From NCBI RefSeq assembly GCF_000429345.1, contig NZ_AUBR01000001.1:62001-126000 (forward strand): a stretch of 64,000 bases of DNA, read 5' to 3'. A program made the translations under genes and the position numbers. This stretch comes from Desulfovirgula thermocuniculi DSM 16036. Lineage in GTDB: Bacteria; Bacillota; Desulfotomaculia; Desulfotomaculales; Desulfovirgulaceae. Below are positions 19,904-29,285 of the stretch, one piece after another; the first letter of the stretch is position 1, and the number at the start of each line of letters is the position of its first letter. Under the pieces are notes generated by a model that ran no database searches, was not told the DNA's origin, and saw only the letters and a list, made by a program, of their open reading frames with translations.

Positions 19904-21182
19904 GGGGGTGCGGCGGGCGGCGGGCCTTTTGCTGGCGGCCCTTTTCGTCCTGGCCGCCGCCGGCTGCTGGGACTACAAGGAAGTGGAGGACATGGGCCAC
20001 GTCATGCTCACCTCCGTGGACCTCACCCACCGAGGCAAGTTCTGCCTGCGGGTGCAGGTGCTGGTGCCTGCGGCCCTGGCCGGGGGCGGCGGGGCGGGAG
20101 GGATGGCTGGCGGGGGAGCGGCGCGCGGCGGGGGCGCCCGCAAGCCCTACCGCCACTACCTGGCGGAGGCGGACACCCTCTTTGAGGCCTTCCGCGACCT
20201 CACCACCAAGGCCCCCCGGCGCCTCTTCTTTGCCCACAACCAGGTGATCCTGGTGGGCGAGCGGCTGGCCAGGGAGAGGGGCGTGGGGCCGGTGGTGGAC
20301 TTCTTCGAGCGCAACCCCCAGATCCGGCGGGACACCTGGCTCCTGGTGGCCAGGGGGGACTTAAAAGAGCTGATGGACGTGAGCAGCATTTTAGATCCCC
20401 TCCCGGGAAGGCACATCCTGGGGGTGGTGGACAACCGGGACCTCTCCTCCCGCGTGGCCGCCACGCGCCTGGGGGACTTCGTGGAGATGCTGGAGAGCCC
20501 CGGCAGGGAGGCCTACACCGGAGTGGTGGAGATGGTGCCCAGCGAAACGGTGAGCCGTATCGGCCTTACCCCCGGCGCCGCCGGGCCCGACCCGGCGAAA
20601 GACATCAGGATTACCGGGGCGGCGGTGTTCAAGGGCGATAAGCTGGCCGGTTTTCTGGACAACCGGGAGGCCCGCGGCCTCCTCTGGCTGCGGGGGGAAG
20701 TGAGGGGCGGCCCGGTGGAGTTTGCGCTGCCCGGGGGAGGCAGGGTGGCCGTGGAGATCCTGCGGGCCGGGCGGGGGGCGGTGAAGCTCGAGCCGGTGCT
20801 CAGCGAGGGCCGGCTTTCCATGAGGGTGAGGATAAAGACCCGCGTGAACCTGGTGGAGGCCCAGGCGCCGGGGCTGGAGCTGGACAAGCCCGCCGTCATC
20901 TACGGGCTGGAGGAAGAGCTTTCCCGGGCCATACGCGGGGAGGTGGAGGCGGCCCTGGCGCGCCTGCAGGGGGAGTACCGGGCCGACGCCTTTGGCTTTG
21001 GGGAGGCGGTGCACCGCCGGTACCCGCGGGCCTGGAGGCAGATCAAGGGCGAGTGGGAGGGCTACTTTGCCGCCCTGCCCGTGGAGGTGGAGGTCAAGAC
21101 CAGCATCCGCCGCACCGGCCTCATCAAAAAGCCCCTGGTGCCCAAGGGAGGGGATAAAATCAAGGGAATCCAAGGAGGGTGA
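19896..21182 (+). CDS. gerC: Ger(x)C-family spore germination lipoprotein
   Basis: This 428-residue lipoprotein is the C subunit of a germinant receptor. The signal peptide ends in lipobox LAAAGC, with Cys24 as the diacylglycerol attachment site, followed by the family start WDYKEVEDMG. A glycine-rich insert (about residues 65-85) precedes the conserved FFAHNQVILVGERLARERGV. The GTG at 19896 overlaps the end of gerA and has GGAGGCGGC upstream. The usual B subunit permease is absent between or beside the two genes. Confidence 0.93.
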   Translation: MLRGVRRAAGLLLAALFVLAAAGCWDYKEVEDMGHVMLTSVDLTHRGKFCLRVQVLVPAALAGGGGAGGMAGGGAARGGGARKPYRHYLAEADTLFEAFRDLTTKAPRRLFFAHNQVILVGERLARERGVGPVVDFFERNPQIRRDTWLLVARGDLKELMDVSSILDPLPGRHILGVVDNRDLSSRVAATRLGDFVEMLESPGREAYTGVVEMVPSETVSRIGLTPGAAGPDPAKDIRITGAAVFKGDKLAGFLDNREARGLLWLRGEVRGGPVEFALPGGGRVAVEILRAGRGAVKLEPVLSEGRLSMRVRIKTRVNLVEAQAPGLELDKPAVIYGLEEELSRAIRGEVEAALARLQGEYRADAFGFGEAVHRRYPRAWRQIKGEWEGYFAALPVEVEVKTSIRRTGLIKKPLVPKGGDKIKGIQGG

Positions 21183-21188
21183 AAGCTA

Positions 21189-21419
21189 ATGAAGGTCTTT
21201 CTACTGAGTGTTCTCTTTGCCGCCGTCTGGGCCCTGCAGGTGCCGCCCCTGTGGAAGCAAAGGAGGTGGCGGGAGCTGGCCGCCTTTGCCGCGCTCATGA
21301 TCCTGGCCATGGCCTACGGCTACGGGGTGGCCCTGGAGCTTCCCGTGCCCAACCCGGCCAGGGCGGTGGAGGTAATCTATGCCCCGGTGACCAGGCTGCT
21401 GCAAAAAATGATGGGCTAG
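21189..21419 (+). CDS. Small membrane protein in germination operon
   Basis: This 76-residue protein has an N-terminal hydrophobic helix (about residues 2-18) and a second one (about 30-50), separated by a basic loop (WKQRRWRE). I do not recognise a named family. It begins six bases after gerC with an AAGGAGG site and is therefore very likely cotranscribed with the germination genes. It could be an accessory subunit of the receptor, but this is inference from position. Confidence 0.65.
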   Translation: MKVFLLSVLFAAVWALQVPPLWKQRRWRELAAFAALMILAMAYGYGVALELPVPNPARAVEVIYAPVTRLLQKMMG

Positions 21420-21556
21420 GCGGCGGGGCGCGCGGCACGTTTTGGAGCTTGCCAGGCCGGGGGCAAAATGATAAACTGGTACAGGAGAAGACGGGGTTTT
21501 CGCCCCGTTAGTAAGGCTTTTCGTTTATTTTTGACTTTTTTCGACGGTGGTTTTTC

Positions 21557-21814
21557 ATGCCCAATGCCTACAAGCCCCAGAAAAGCCTCTGGCTGCTTTT
21601 CGTCCTCCTCCTGGTGGGGGCCCTGGTTGGTGATGCGCTGGGGGCCATCCTCATCCCCTACCTTCCTCTGCTCAAGCCCTTTACCTCCATAGGGCTGGCT
21701 CCGGCCACCGCCGACCTCCACTTCCTGCGCCTCACCTTCGGCTTTACCCTCACCTTAGGGCCCATGACCGCGCTGGGCCTTCTGCTGGGCTATTTTCTTT
21801 ACCGCAAGCTGTAG
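21557..21814 (+). CDS. DUF4321 family membrane protein
   Basis: This 85-residue protein has two transmembrane helices (about residues 12-32 and 58-80) with a short outside loop containing PFTSIGLAPATADLHFLRLTFG. Its size and context just upstream of maf match the DUF4321 family of Clostridia. Function unknown. The ribosome-binding site before the ATG is weak. Confidence 0.7.
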   Translation: MPNAYKPQKSLWLLFVLLLVGALVGDALGAILIPYLPLLKPFTSIGLAPATADLHFLRLTFGFTLTLGPMTALGLLLGYFLYRKL

Positions 21815-21838
21815 GGCTTTTCGCGAGGGGGAACGGAC

Positions 21839-22444
21839 GTGCTGCCCATTTACCTGGCTTCTTCCTCTCCCCGCCGCCGCATGCTCTTAGCGCAGCTGGG
21901 CCTTCCCTTCAGCGTCATCGTGCCAAAGGTGGAAGAGGAAACGGTCGACGGCCTGCCCTGCGCGCGGCTGGTGGAGGAGCTGGCATACAAAAAAGCCCTG
22001 GCCGTGGAAGGCGCCGTGGCCCGCGGCATCATCGTGGCCGCGGATACCGTGGTCGTCTGCCGTGGGAAGGTGCTGGGCAAGCCTTCCGGGGAAGCAGAGG
22101 CCAGGGAGATGCTGCGTCTCCTTTCCGGTTGCGTCCACGAGGTCTACACGGGCCTGGCCGTGCTGGAAAAGCCCGCCGGGCGCCGGGTGCTCGCCCACGA
22201 GCGCACGGAGGTAAAATTTAGGGCGCTTTCCGAGGAAGAGATCGCGCGCTACGTGGCCACCGGCGAGCCCATGGATAAGGCAGGGGCATATGCCGCCCAG
22301 GGCCTGGGGGCCATTTTTATTGAGGGCATAAAGGGCTGCTATTTCAACGTGGTCGGCCTGCCGGTGGCCAGGCTGGCGGCGGTTTTAAGAGAATTCGGTG
22401 TCGACCCCCTGGAGTACCGGACCGGGGGGGCGGCGGGGGAGTAG
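21839..22444 (+). CDS. maf: Maf-family nucleoside triphosphate pyrophosphatase
   Basis: Maf, 201 residues, hydrolyses non-canonical or canonical nucleoside triphosphates (dTTP/UTP type) and affects septum formation. The signature opening YLASSSPRRRMLLAQLGL is the substrate-binding loop, AADTVVV near residue 67 contains a catalytic acid, and DKAGAYAAQGLGA is the second motif. The GTG start has GAGGGGGAA upstream. It precedes radC and mreB, the classical maf-radC-mreBCD order of Firmicutes. Confidence 0.95.
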   Translation: MLPIYLASSSPRRRMLLAQLGLPFSVIVPKVEEETVDGLPCARLVEELAYKKALAVEGAVARGIIVAADTVVVCRGKVLGKPSGEAEAREMLRLLSGCVHEVYTGLAVLEKPAGRRVLAHERTEVKFRALSEEEIARYVATGEPMDKAGAYAAQGLGAIFIEGIKGCYFNVVGLPVARLAAVLREFGVDPLEYRTGGAAGE

Positions 22445-22451
22445 GGCCGCC

Positions 22452-24198
<1,747 letters not shown>

Positions 24199-24201
24199 CG
24201 G

Positions 24202-25044
24202 GTGGGGGTGCGCTTGGCTGCGGGCAAGAAGGTTTTCCTCCTGGTCCTGCTGCTCGCACTCACCCTTTACCTGATGCGCGTGAGCGCCTTTGGGCCCCGC
24301 GGCGAGGCACCCGCCGGGGGGGCGGTGAGAGACCTCCTGGCCCCCCTGCAGCAGGGATTGACCTGGCTGGGGGAGGGGGCGCGTAAGGCGCTGTCCTTTC
24401 CCGTTTCCCTGGTGCACGCCTCCCGGCGGGCGGAGGAGCTTTCCCGCCGCGTGGCCGCCCTGGAGGGCGAGCTGCTCTCTGCCAGGGAGTACCGCCTGGA
24501 AAACGAGAGGTTAAAACAGCTCTTGGATTATAAGAGCGGCCCGGCGGCCGCGGCGGGGTTGGAGGTGCGCGCGGCGGCGGTGATCGGGCGGGACCCGGGA
24601 AGCTGGTTTGCCACCATTACCATTAACAGGGGGCGCGCCCACGGCGTGGCCGAAAACATGACCGTACTCACGCCCCGCGGCCTGGTGGGGCGGGTTATCG
24701 GCGCCGGCGAGCACAGCGCCACCGTCCTCCTCATCACCGACCCCCGCAGCGCGGTGGGGGCCCTGATCCAGGAAACCCGCACCCCGGGGCTGGTGGAGGG
24801 GGAGGCTGGGGGTACCGGGCGGCTGCACATGATCCACATCCCCAACGACCAGCCCGTGCAGGAAGGCCAGGTGGTGGTCACTTCCGGCACGGGGAGCCTT
24901 TTTGTAAAGGGCGTGCCCATCGGGCAGGTGACCAGGGTGAAGAGGGACTCCACGGGGCTTTTCCTGGAGGCAGAGGTAAAGCCCTTTGTGGACTTCAACC
25001 GCCTGGAAGAAGTGCTGGTGGTTACCGGGGTGCGCTCACCCTAG
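24202..25044 (+). CDS. mreC: Rod shape-determining protein MreC
   Basis: MreC, 280 residues, is a bitopic membrane protein linking MreB filaments to outer wall enzymes. One transmembrane helix (about residues 10-28) is followed by a coiled coil (about 65-110, with RRAEELSRRVAALEGELLSA) and a beta-rich extracytoplasmic domain containing NRGRAHGVAENMTVLTPRGLVGRV. The GTG at 24202 is three bases after mreB; GTG 24208 is an alternative. Confidence 0.95.
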   Translation: MGVRLAAGKKVFLLVLLLALTLYLMRVSAFGPRGEAPAGGAVRDLLAPLQQGLTWLGEGARKALSFPVSLVHASRRAEELSRRVAALEGELLSAREYRLENERLKQLLDYKSGPAAAAGLEVRAAAVIGRDPGSWFATITINRGRAHGVAENMTVLTPRGLVGRVIGAGEHSATVLLITDPRSAVGALIQETRTPGLVEGEAGGTGRLHMIHIPNDQPVQEGQVVVTSGTGSLFVKGVPIGQVTRVKRDSTGLFLEAEVKPFVDFNRLEEVLVVTGVRSP

Positions 25045-25057
25045 GCCGAAGGAGTGT

Positions 25058-25564
25058 GTGCCGGCGGTGCGGAGCTTGTTTTTTTTAGGCGCCCTTTTCG
25101 GGCTGGCCCTCCTGTTGCAGGTGACCCTGGCCGGCATGATCTCCCTCTGGGGGGCGGTGCCCGACTTGGTCCTTCTGCCGGTGGTCTTTCACGGCCTCTG
25201 GAGGGGGTCAAGGGAAGGGGCACTGTGGGGCTTTGCGGCAGGGCTGGGCAAGGATTTTCTCTGCGGCCACTACCTCGGGCTGAGCGCTCTCAGTTTGTCC
25301 GCAGCCGGTTACCTGGCCGGCTGGGCCGAATCCCGCCTCTACAAGGAGAGCACGGCGGTAGCCCTGCTGACCACCCTGGGGTGCTCCCTGGCCAGCCAGT
25401 TAATCTATTACCCCCTCCTGTTCTTTGTGGGGGTGAAGGTGCCCCTGGTGACGGCCGTGGTGAGGGTCATATTACCCACAGCCGTGTACTCCGCCGCCCT
25501 TGTGCCCCTTTTTTACCCCCTGTTCAGCCGCCTTTACCAGAGAGGATGGATGGGGAGTGGCTAG
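25058..25564 (+). CDS. mreD: Rod shape-determining protein MreD
   Basis: MreD, about 168 residues, is a five- to six-helix membrane protein of the elongasome. It is very hydrophobic and contains GTVWGF-like GALWGFAAGLGKDFLCG, followed by LSAAGYLAGW, both typical of the family. The GTG at 25058 lies close behind GAAGGAG, and GTG 25067 has better spacing, so the start is uncertain by three codons. A longer frame beginning at 24986 overlaps mreC and is not supported. PBP2 follows after six bases. Confidence 0.88.
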   Translation: MPAVRSLFFLGALFGLALLLQVTLAGMISLWGAVPDLVLLPVVFHGLWRGSREGALWGFAAGLGKDFLCGHYLGLSALSLSAAGYLAGWAESRLYKESTAVALLTTLGCSLASQLIYYPLLFFVGVKVPLVTAVVRVILPTAVYSAALVPLFYPLFSRLYQRGWMGSG

Positions 25565-25570
25565 CCCTTC

Positions 25571-27718
25571 ATGAACGCGCCGGGAACGGCCCCCAAGCTG
25601 GAAAAGAAGCTGCAGGTCATGCTGGCCGTCGTGCTGGCGGCGTTTGCGGTGCTCGTCTGCAGGCTGGCCTACCTCCAGCTGGTGCAGACCGATAAGTACC
25701 GCATGATGGCCCAGCAGAACCACCTGCGCCTCATCCCCATCATGGCTCCCCGCGGGGAGATTTACGACCGCAACGGCGTCCGCGTGGTGGGCAATAAGCC
25801 CATCTACACCGTTTCGCTGGCCTACCTGGGGGTGAAGAACACCGACCAGGTGGTGCCGCGGCTGGCCCGCATCTTGGCCGGCGAGCGGGTCTTTGCGGGC
25901 ATGAGCGTGGCCGAGATCGAGCAGGAAATACACCGCCGGCTGGGCGAGCAGAAGCTGCGGCTGTATGAGCCCGTGCCCGTGGCCCGCGGGGTTTCCCTGG
26001 AAACGGTCACCCGCATTGAGGAGCAGCGCCTGGAGTTACCGGGCGTGCTCATCGACGTGCAGCCCGTGCGGGATTACCCCTTCGGGGACCTGCTGGTGCA
26101 CGCCCTGGGCTACGTGGGTCAGATGGACCGCCAGGAGCTGGAGGAGCACAAAGACGAGGGGTACCAGATGGGCGACAGCTGGGGCAAGGACGGGCTGGAG
26201 AAGTCCTTTGAGCGCTACCTCAGGGGGGAGCGCGGCGCCCGCCAGGTGGAGGTGGACGCCCAGGGTAGGCCGGTGCGGGACCTGGGCGTGAAGGAGCCCG
26301 TGCCGGGGAACAGCCTGGTGCTCACCGTGGATGCCCGCCTGCAGCGGGCCGCCCAGGACGCCCTGGCCAAAAACCTCCAGCGCCTGCAGCGGGAGGGCTA
26401 CCCCGAGGCCCGCGCGGGGGCGGCGGTGGTGCTGGACGTGCGCACGGGGGAGATCCTGGCCCTGGCCAGCCACCCCACCTACGACCCCACCATCTTCACG
26501 CGGGAGCTTTCCCGCCGGGAGTGGAACGAGGCCTGGGCCAAGATCAACAGGGAGCAGGCCCTGCTGAACCGGGCGCTGGGGCTTTATCCTCCCGGCTCCA
26601 CCTTTAAGATGGTGGTGGCGGCGGCGGCCCTGGAGACGGGCAAGATCACGCCGGACTTTGCCATCAGCGATACGGGGCGCTATAAGTATAAAACGGACTG
26701 GCAGCCGGGGGGGCACGGCAGGGTGGACCTGGTGCGGGCCATCAAGGTTTCCTGCGACACCTTCTTCTGGACCGTGGGGGCCATGCTGGGCCCGGAGCCG
26801 ATAGCCCGCTACGCCCGCGAGCTGGGCCTGGGGCAAAAAACAGGGGTGGAGCTGCCCGGGGAAAACGCCGGGCGCGTTCCCGGCCCGGAACAAAAGTACA
26901 ACCTGTGGAAGCCCTACCTGGACGGCGTGCAGAAGGAAATGGACGCCGTGCGCCAGGAGTACGAGCGGCGCATGGCTGCCGCCGCCGGCGAGGCCGAAAG
27001 GGCGATGCTTTCGCGGGAAATGCAGGGGCGCCTTTCCTCCCTGCAGGAGAGGTACGAGAAAATTGCCTGGGAGCTGGAGTGGCGCGAGTACGACACCCTG
27101 GACATGGCCATCGGCCAGGGCAACAACTACTACACCCCGCTGCAGCTGGCCAACTATGTGGCCGCCATTGCCAACGGCGGCACCCTCTACAAGCCCTTTC
27201 TGGTGAAAAAGGTGGTGGCCCCCGACGGGCAGGTGGTGAAGGAGTTTGCCCCCCAGGAAATCCGCCGGGTGAACATTTCTCCCCGCACCCTGGAGATCAT
27301 CCGTCAGGGGATGCGCGAGGCCACCCTGCCGCCCGACGGGACCGCCGCCGGGGTCTTCTGGGGGGCTCCCTACACAGCCGGGGCGAAAACCGGCACCGCC
27401 GAGGTACACGGCCACGACAACCATGCCCTCTTTGTGGCCTTTGCCCCGTACGAAAACCCGGAAATAGCCCTGGCCGTGGTGGTGGAGTACGGCGGCCACG
27501 GCAGCTCCGCCGCCGGTGCCGTGGCCCGCGACATCCTGGACGCCTACTTCAAGCTGAAAACCGCCTCTCCCCTGGCCGGTTTAACCGAGCCCTTAGACGG
27601 CGGGCCCGGGGCGGCTCCTCCCGCGCAGCCAGGAGCGCGCCGGGAGCCGCCGGCTCCTGCCGGCCAGCAGGCGCCCCGGGGGACAAATCCCTCACCCGCC
27701 GCGGGTGCGGGCGCTTAA
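25571..27718 (+). CDS. mrdA: Penicillin-binding protein 2 (elongasome transpeptidase)
   Basis: PBP2, 715 residues, is the class B transpeptidase paired with RodA. It has an N-terminal transmembrane helix (about residues 15-36), the dimerisation/pedestal region with RGEIYDRNG, and a transpeptidase domain with STFK (343-346), SCD (394-396) and KTGTAE (606-611). Residues about 446-507 form an additional charged, helix-prone stretch between the SCD motif and the conserved IGQG segment (514-517); this is much longer than the short loop of Escherichia coli PBP2. The C-terminus (about 670-715) is Pro/Ala-rich and probably disordered. ATG start, six bases after mreD. Confidence 0.93.
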   Translation: MNAPGTAPKLEKKLQVMLAVVLAAFAVLVCRLAYLQLVQTDKYRMMAQQNHLRLIPIMAPRGEIYDRNGVRVVGNKPIYTVSLAYLGVKNTDQVVPRLARILAGERVFAGMSVAEIEQEIHRRLGEQKLRLYEPVPVARGVSLETVTRIEEQRLELPGVLIDVQPVRDYPFGDLLVHALGYVGQMDRQELEEHKDEGYQMGDSWGKDGLEKSFERYLRGERGARQVEVDAQGRPVRDLGVKEPVPGNSLVLTVDARLQRAAQDALAKNLQRLQREGYPEARAGAAVVLDVRTGEILALASHPTYDPTIFTRELSRREWNEAWAKINREQALLNRALGLYPPGSTFKMVVAAAALETGKITPDFAISDTGRYKYKTDWQPGGHGRVDLVRAIKVSCDTFFWTVGAMLGPEPIARYARELGLGQKTGVELPGENAGRVPGPEQKYNLWKPYLDGVQKEMDAVRQEYERRMAAAAGEAERAMLSREMQGRLSSLQERYEKIAWELEWREYDTLDMAIGQGNNYYTPLQLANYVAAIANGGTLYKPFLVKKVVAPDGQVVKEFAPQEIRRVNISPRTLEIIRQGMREATLPPDGTAAGVFWGAPYTAGAKTGTAEVHGHDNHALFVAFAPYENPEIALAVVVEYGGHGSSAAGAVARDILDAYFKLKTASPLAGLTEPLDGGPGAAPPAQPGARREPPAPAGQQAPRGTNPSPAAGAGA

Positions 27719-27786
27719 ATTATAAAACCCTAGCAGGATTTGGTTACCACCTGTAGAACTTTTAACTCCAGCGGGGGGAGTCGGCC

Positions 27787-28143
27787 TTGAAGAGAGGAAC
27801 CCCGGAGGTGGAAGATAACACCATTTTAATCCGGCGCACTTTGCGTTCCGGCCAGAAGGTGTATTACGACGGGCATGTGGTCATCCTGGGCGACGTGAAC
27901 CCCGGGGCGGAGGTGGTGGCTACGGGCAACGTGATCGTCATGGGCACGGTGCGGGGAGTGGTGCACGCCGGGGCCGGCGGCAACGAGAAGGCCATGGTCC
28001 TGGCTTTCCGCCTGGAGCCCATCCAGCTGCGCATTGCCAACCACATTACCCGTTCCCCGGACGGGCCGCTCCAGAAGCCCACCGGCCCCGAAGTGGCCCG
28101 CATTAAAAACGGTGTGGTGACCATCGAAGCTTATTCACCGTAA
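27787..28143 (+). CDS. minC: Septum site-determining protein MinC, C-terminal domain only
   Basis: This 118-residue protein corresponds only to the MinC C-terminal beta-helix domain (GQKVYYDGHVVILGDVNPGAEVVATGNVIVMG), which dimerises and binds MinD. The N-terminal domain that inhibits FtsZ polymerisation, present in typical MinC proteins of around 220 residues, is missing. The 68 bases between PBP2 and the TTG start cannot encode it and contain stop codons. GGGGGGAG is the ribosome-binding site. minD and minE follow directly. Confidence 0.88.
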   Translation: MKRGTPEVEDNTILIRRTLRSGQKVYYDGHVVILGDVNPGAEVVATGNVIVMGTVRGVVHAGAGGNEKAMVLAFRLEPIQLRIANHITRSPDGPLQKPTGPEVARIKNGVVTIEAYSP

Positions 28144-28170
28144 GAAGGTGTGGGGAAGGAGGCAGCGTTC

Positions 28171-28962
28171 ATGGGAGAAGTTATTGTGGTGACCTCCGGC
28201 AAGGGCGGGGTAGGGAAGACCACCACCACGGCCAACCTGGGGGCGGGGCTTGCCCTCATGGGCCGCCGGGTGGCCCTGGTGGATGCGGATATCGGGCTGC
28301 GCAACCTGGATGTGGTGCTCGGGCTGGAAAACCGCATCGTCTACGACATTACCGACGTGACGGGGGGCCACTGCCGCCTGCGGCAGGCGTTGATTAAAGA
28401 CAAGCGCTTTGAGGGCCTCTTCCTCTTGCCCGCCGCGCAGACCAAGGACAAGACGGCGGTCAGCCCGGAGCAGATGAAGGCCCTCTGCGCCGAGCTTAAG
28501 GAAGAGTTTGACTTCGTGATCATAGACTGCCCGGCGGGGATCGAGCAGGGCTTCAAGAACGCCATTGCCGGGGCCGAAAAGGCCATTGTGGTGACCACCC
28601 CCGAGGTGGCTGCCGTAAGGGATGCCGACCGGGTCATCGGCCTCCTGGAGGCCGCCGAGCTGCGGGACCCCAAGCTGATCATCAACCGCATCCGCCCCCG
28701 CATGGTGCGCGCCGGGGACATGATGAGCATAGAGGACATCGTGGACATCCTGGCGGTAGACCTTTTGGGGGTGATCCCCGAGGACGAGATGGTGGTCATC
28801 AGCACCAACCGGGGCGAGCCCATCGTGCAGGACGAGCACTCCCGTTCCGGGCAGGCCTACCGCAACATCGCGCGGCGGATTCTGGGCGAGCAGGTGCCCC
28901 TGATGAACCTGGATGAAGGCGGGTTCCTGGCGCGCCTCTGGCGCCGGATGATCAGGGGGTAG
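28171..28962 (+). CDS. minD: Septum site-determining protein MinD
   Basis: MinD, 263 residues, is a ParA-family ATPase that recruits MinC to the membrane. The deviant Walker A is GKGGVGKTTTT (residues 10-20), DADIGLRNLD and IIDCPAGIEQGF follow, and the C-terminal amphipathic membrane-targeting helix is FLARLWRRMIRG. The ATG at 28171 has AAGGAGG nine bases upstream; the frame is open from 28150. Confidence 0.96.
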   Translation: MGEVIVVTSGKGGVGKTTTTANLGAGLALMGRRVALVDADIGLRNLDVVLGLENRIVYDITDVTGGHCRLRQALIKDKRFEGLFLLPAAQTKDKTAVSPEQMKALCAELKEEFDFVIIDCPAGIEQGFKNAIAGAEKAIVVTTPEVAAVRDADRVIGLLEAAELRDPKLIINRIRPRMVRAGDMMSIEDIVDILAVDLLGVIPEDEMVVISTNRGEPIVQDEHSRSGQAYRNIARRILGEQVPLMNLDEGGFLARLWRRMIRG

Positions 28963-28981
28963 AAGGAAGGGGGGAAGGGCC

Positions 28982-29269
28982 TTGCTGGACTTCATCAACC
29001 GCGTGCTGGGAAGGGAATCTGGCGGCAGCAAAGAGATTGCCAAGGAGAGGCTGCGCCTGGTCCTGGTGCACGACAGGGCCAGCGTATCGCCCCAGCTCCT
29101 GCAGGCCTTAAAGACGGACCTCATCCAGGTGATCTCCAAGTACATGGACATCGACGAGAAGGCCATGGAGGTCACCCTGGACAGCAACGAAAGGCAGGTG
29201 GCCCTGGTGGCCAGCATCCCCGTGAAGAGCATGAAACGGGCCACCAGGACGCCGGCAGTAAGCATTTAA
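28982..29269 (+). CDS. minE: Cell division topological specificity factor MinE
   Basis: MinE, 95 residues, stimulates MinD ATPase and gives the Min system its topological control. The N-terminus MLDFINRVLGR is the membrane-binding helix, followed by the MinD-contact segment AKERLRLVLVHDRA and the beta-rich dimerisation domain. The TTG start has AAGGGGGG upstream. Presence of MinE rather than DivIVA-only control fits the minC-minD-minE order. Confidence 0.95.
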   Translation: MLDFINRVLGRESGGSKEIAKERLRLVLVHDRASVSPQLLQALKTDLIQVISKYMDIDEKAMEVTLDSNERQVALVASIPVKSMKRATRTPAVSI

Positions 29270-29285
29270 AGAGCGGTGATTTCCC

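Noticed and set aside
26036-27499. 487-codon minus-strand frame opposite PBP2
   Set aside because: A GC-rich antisense shadow with low-complexity composition; the plus strand encodes all PBP2 motifs.
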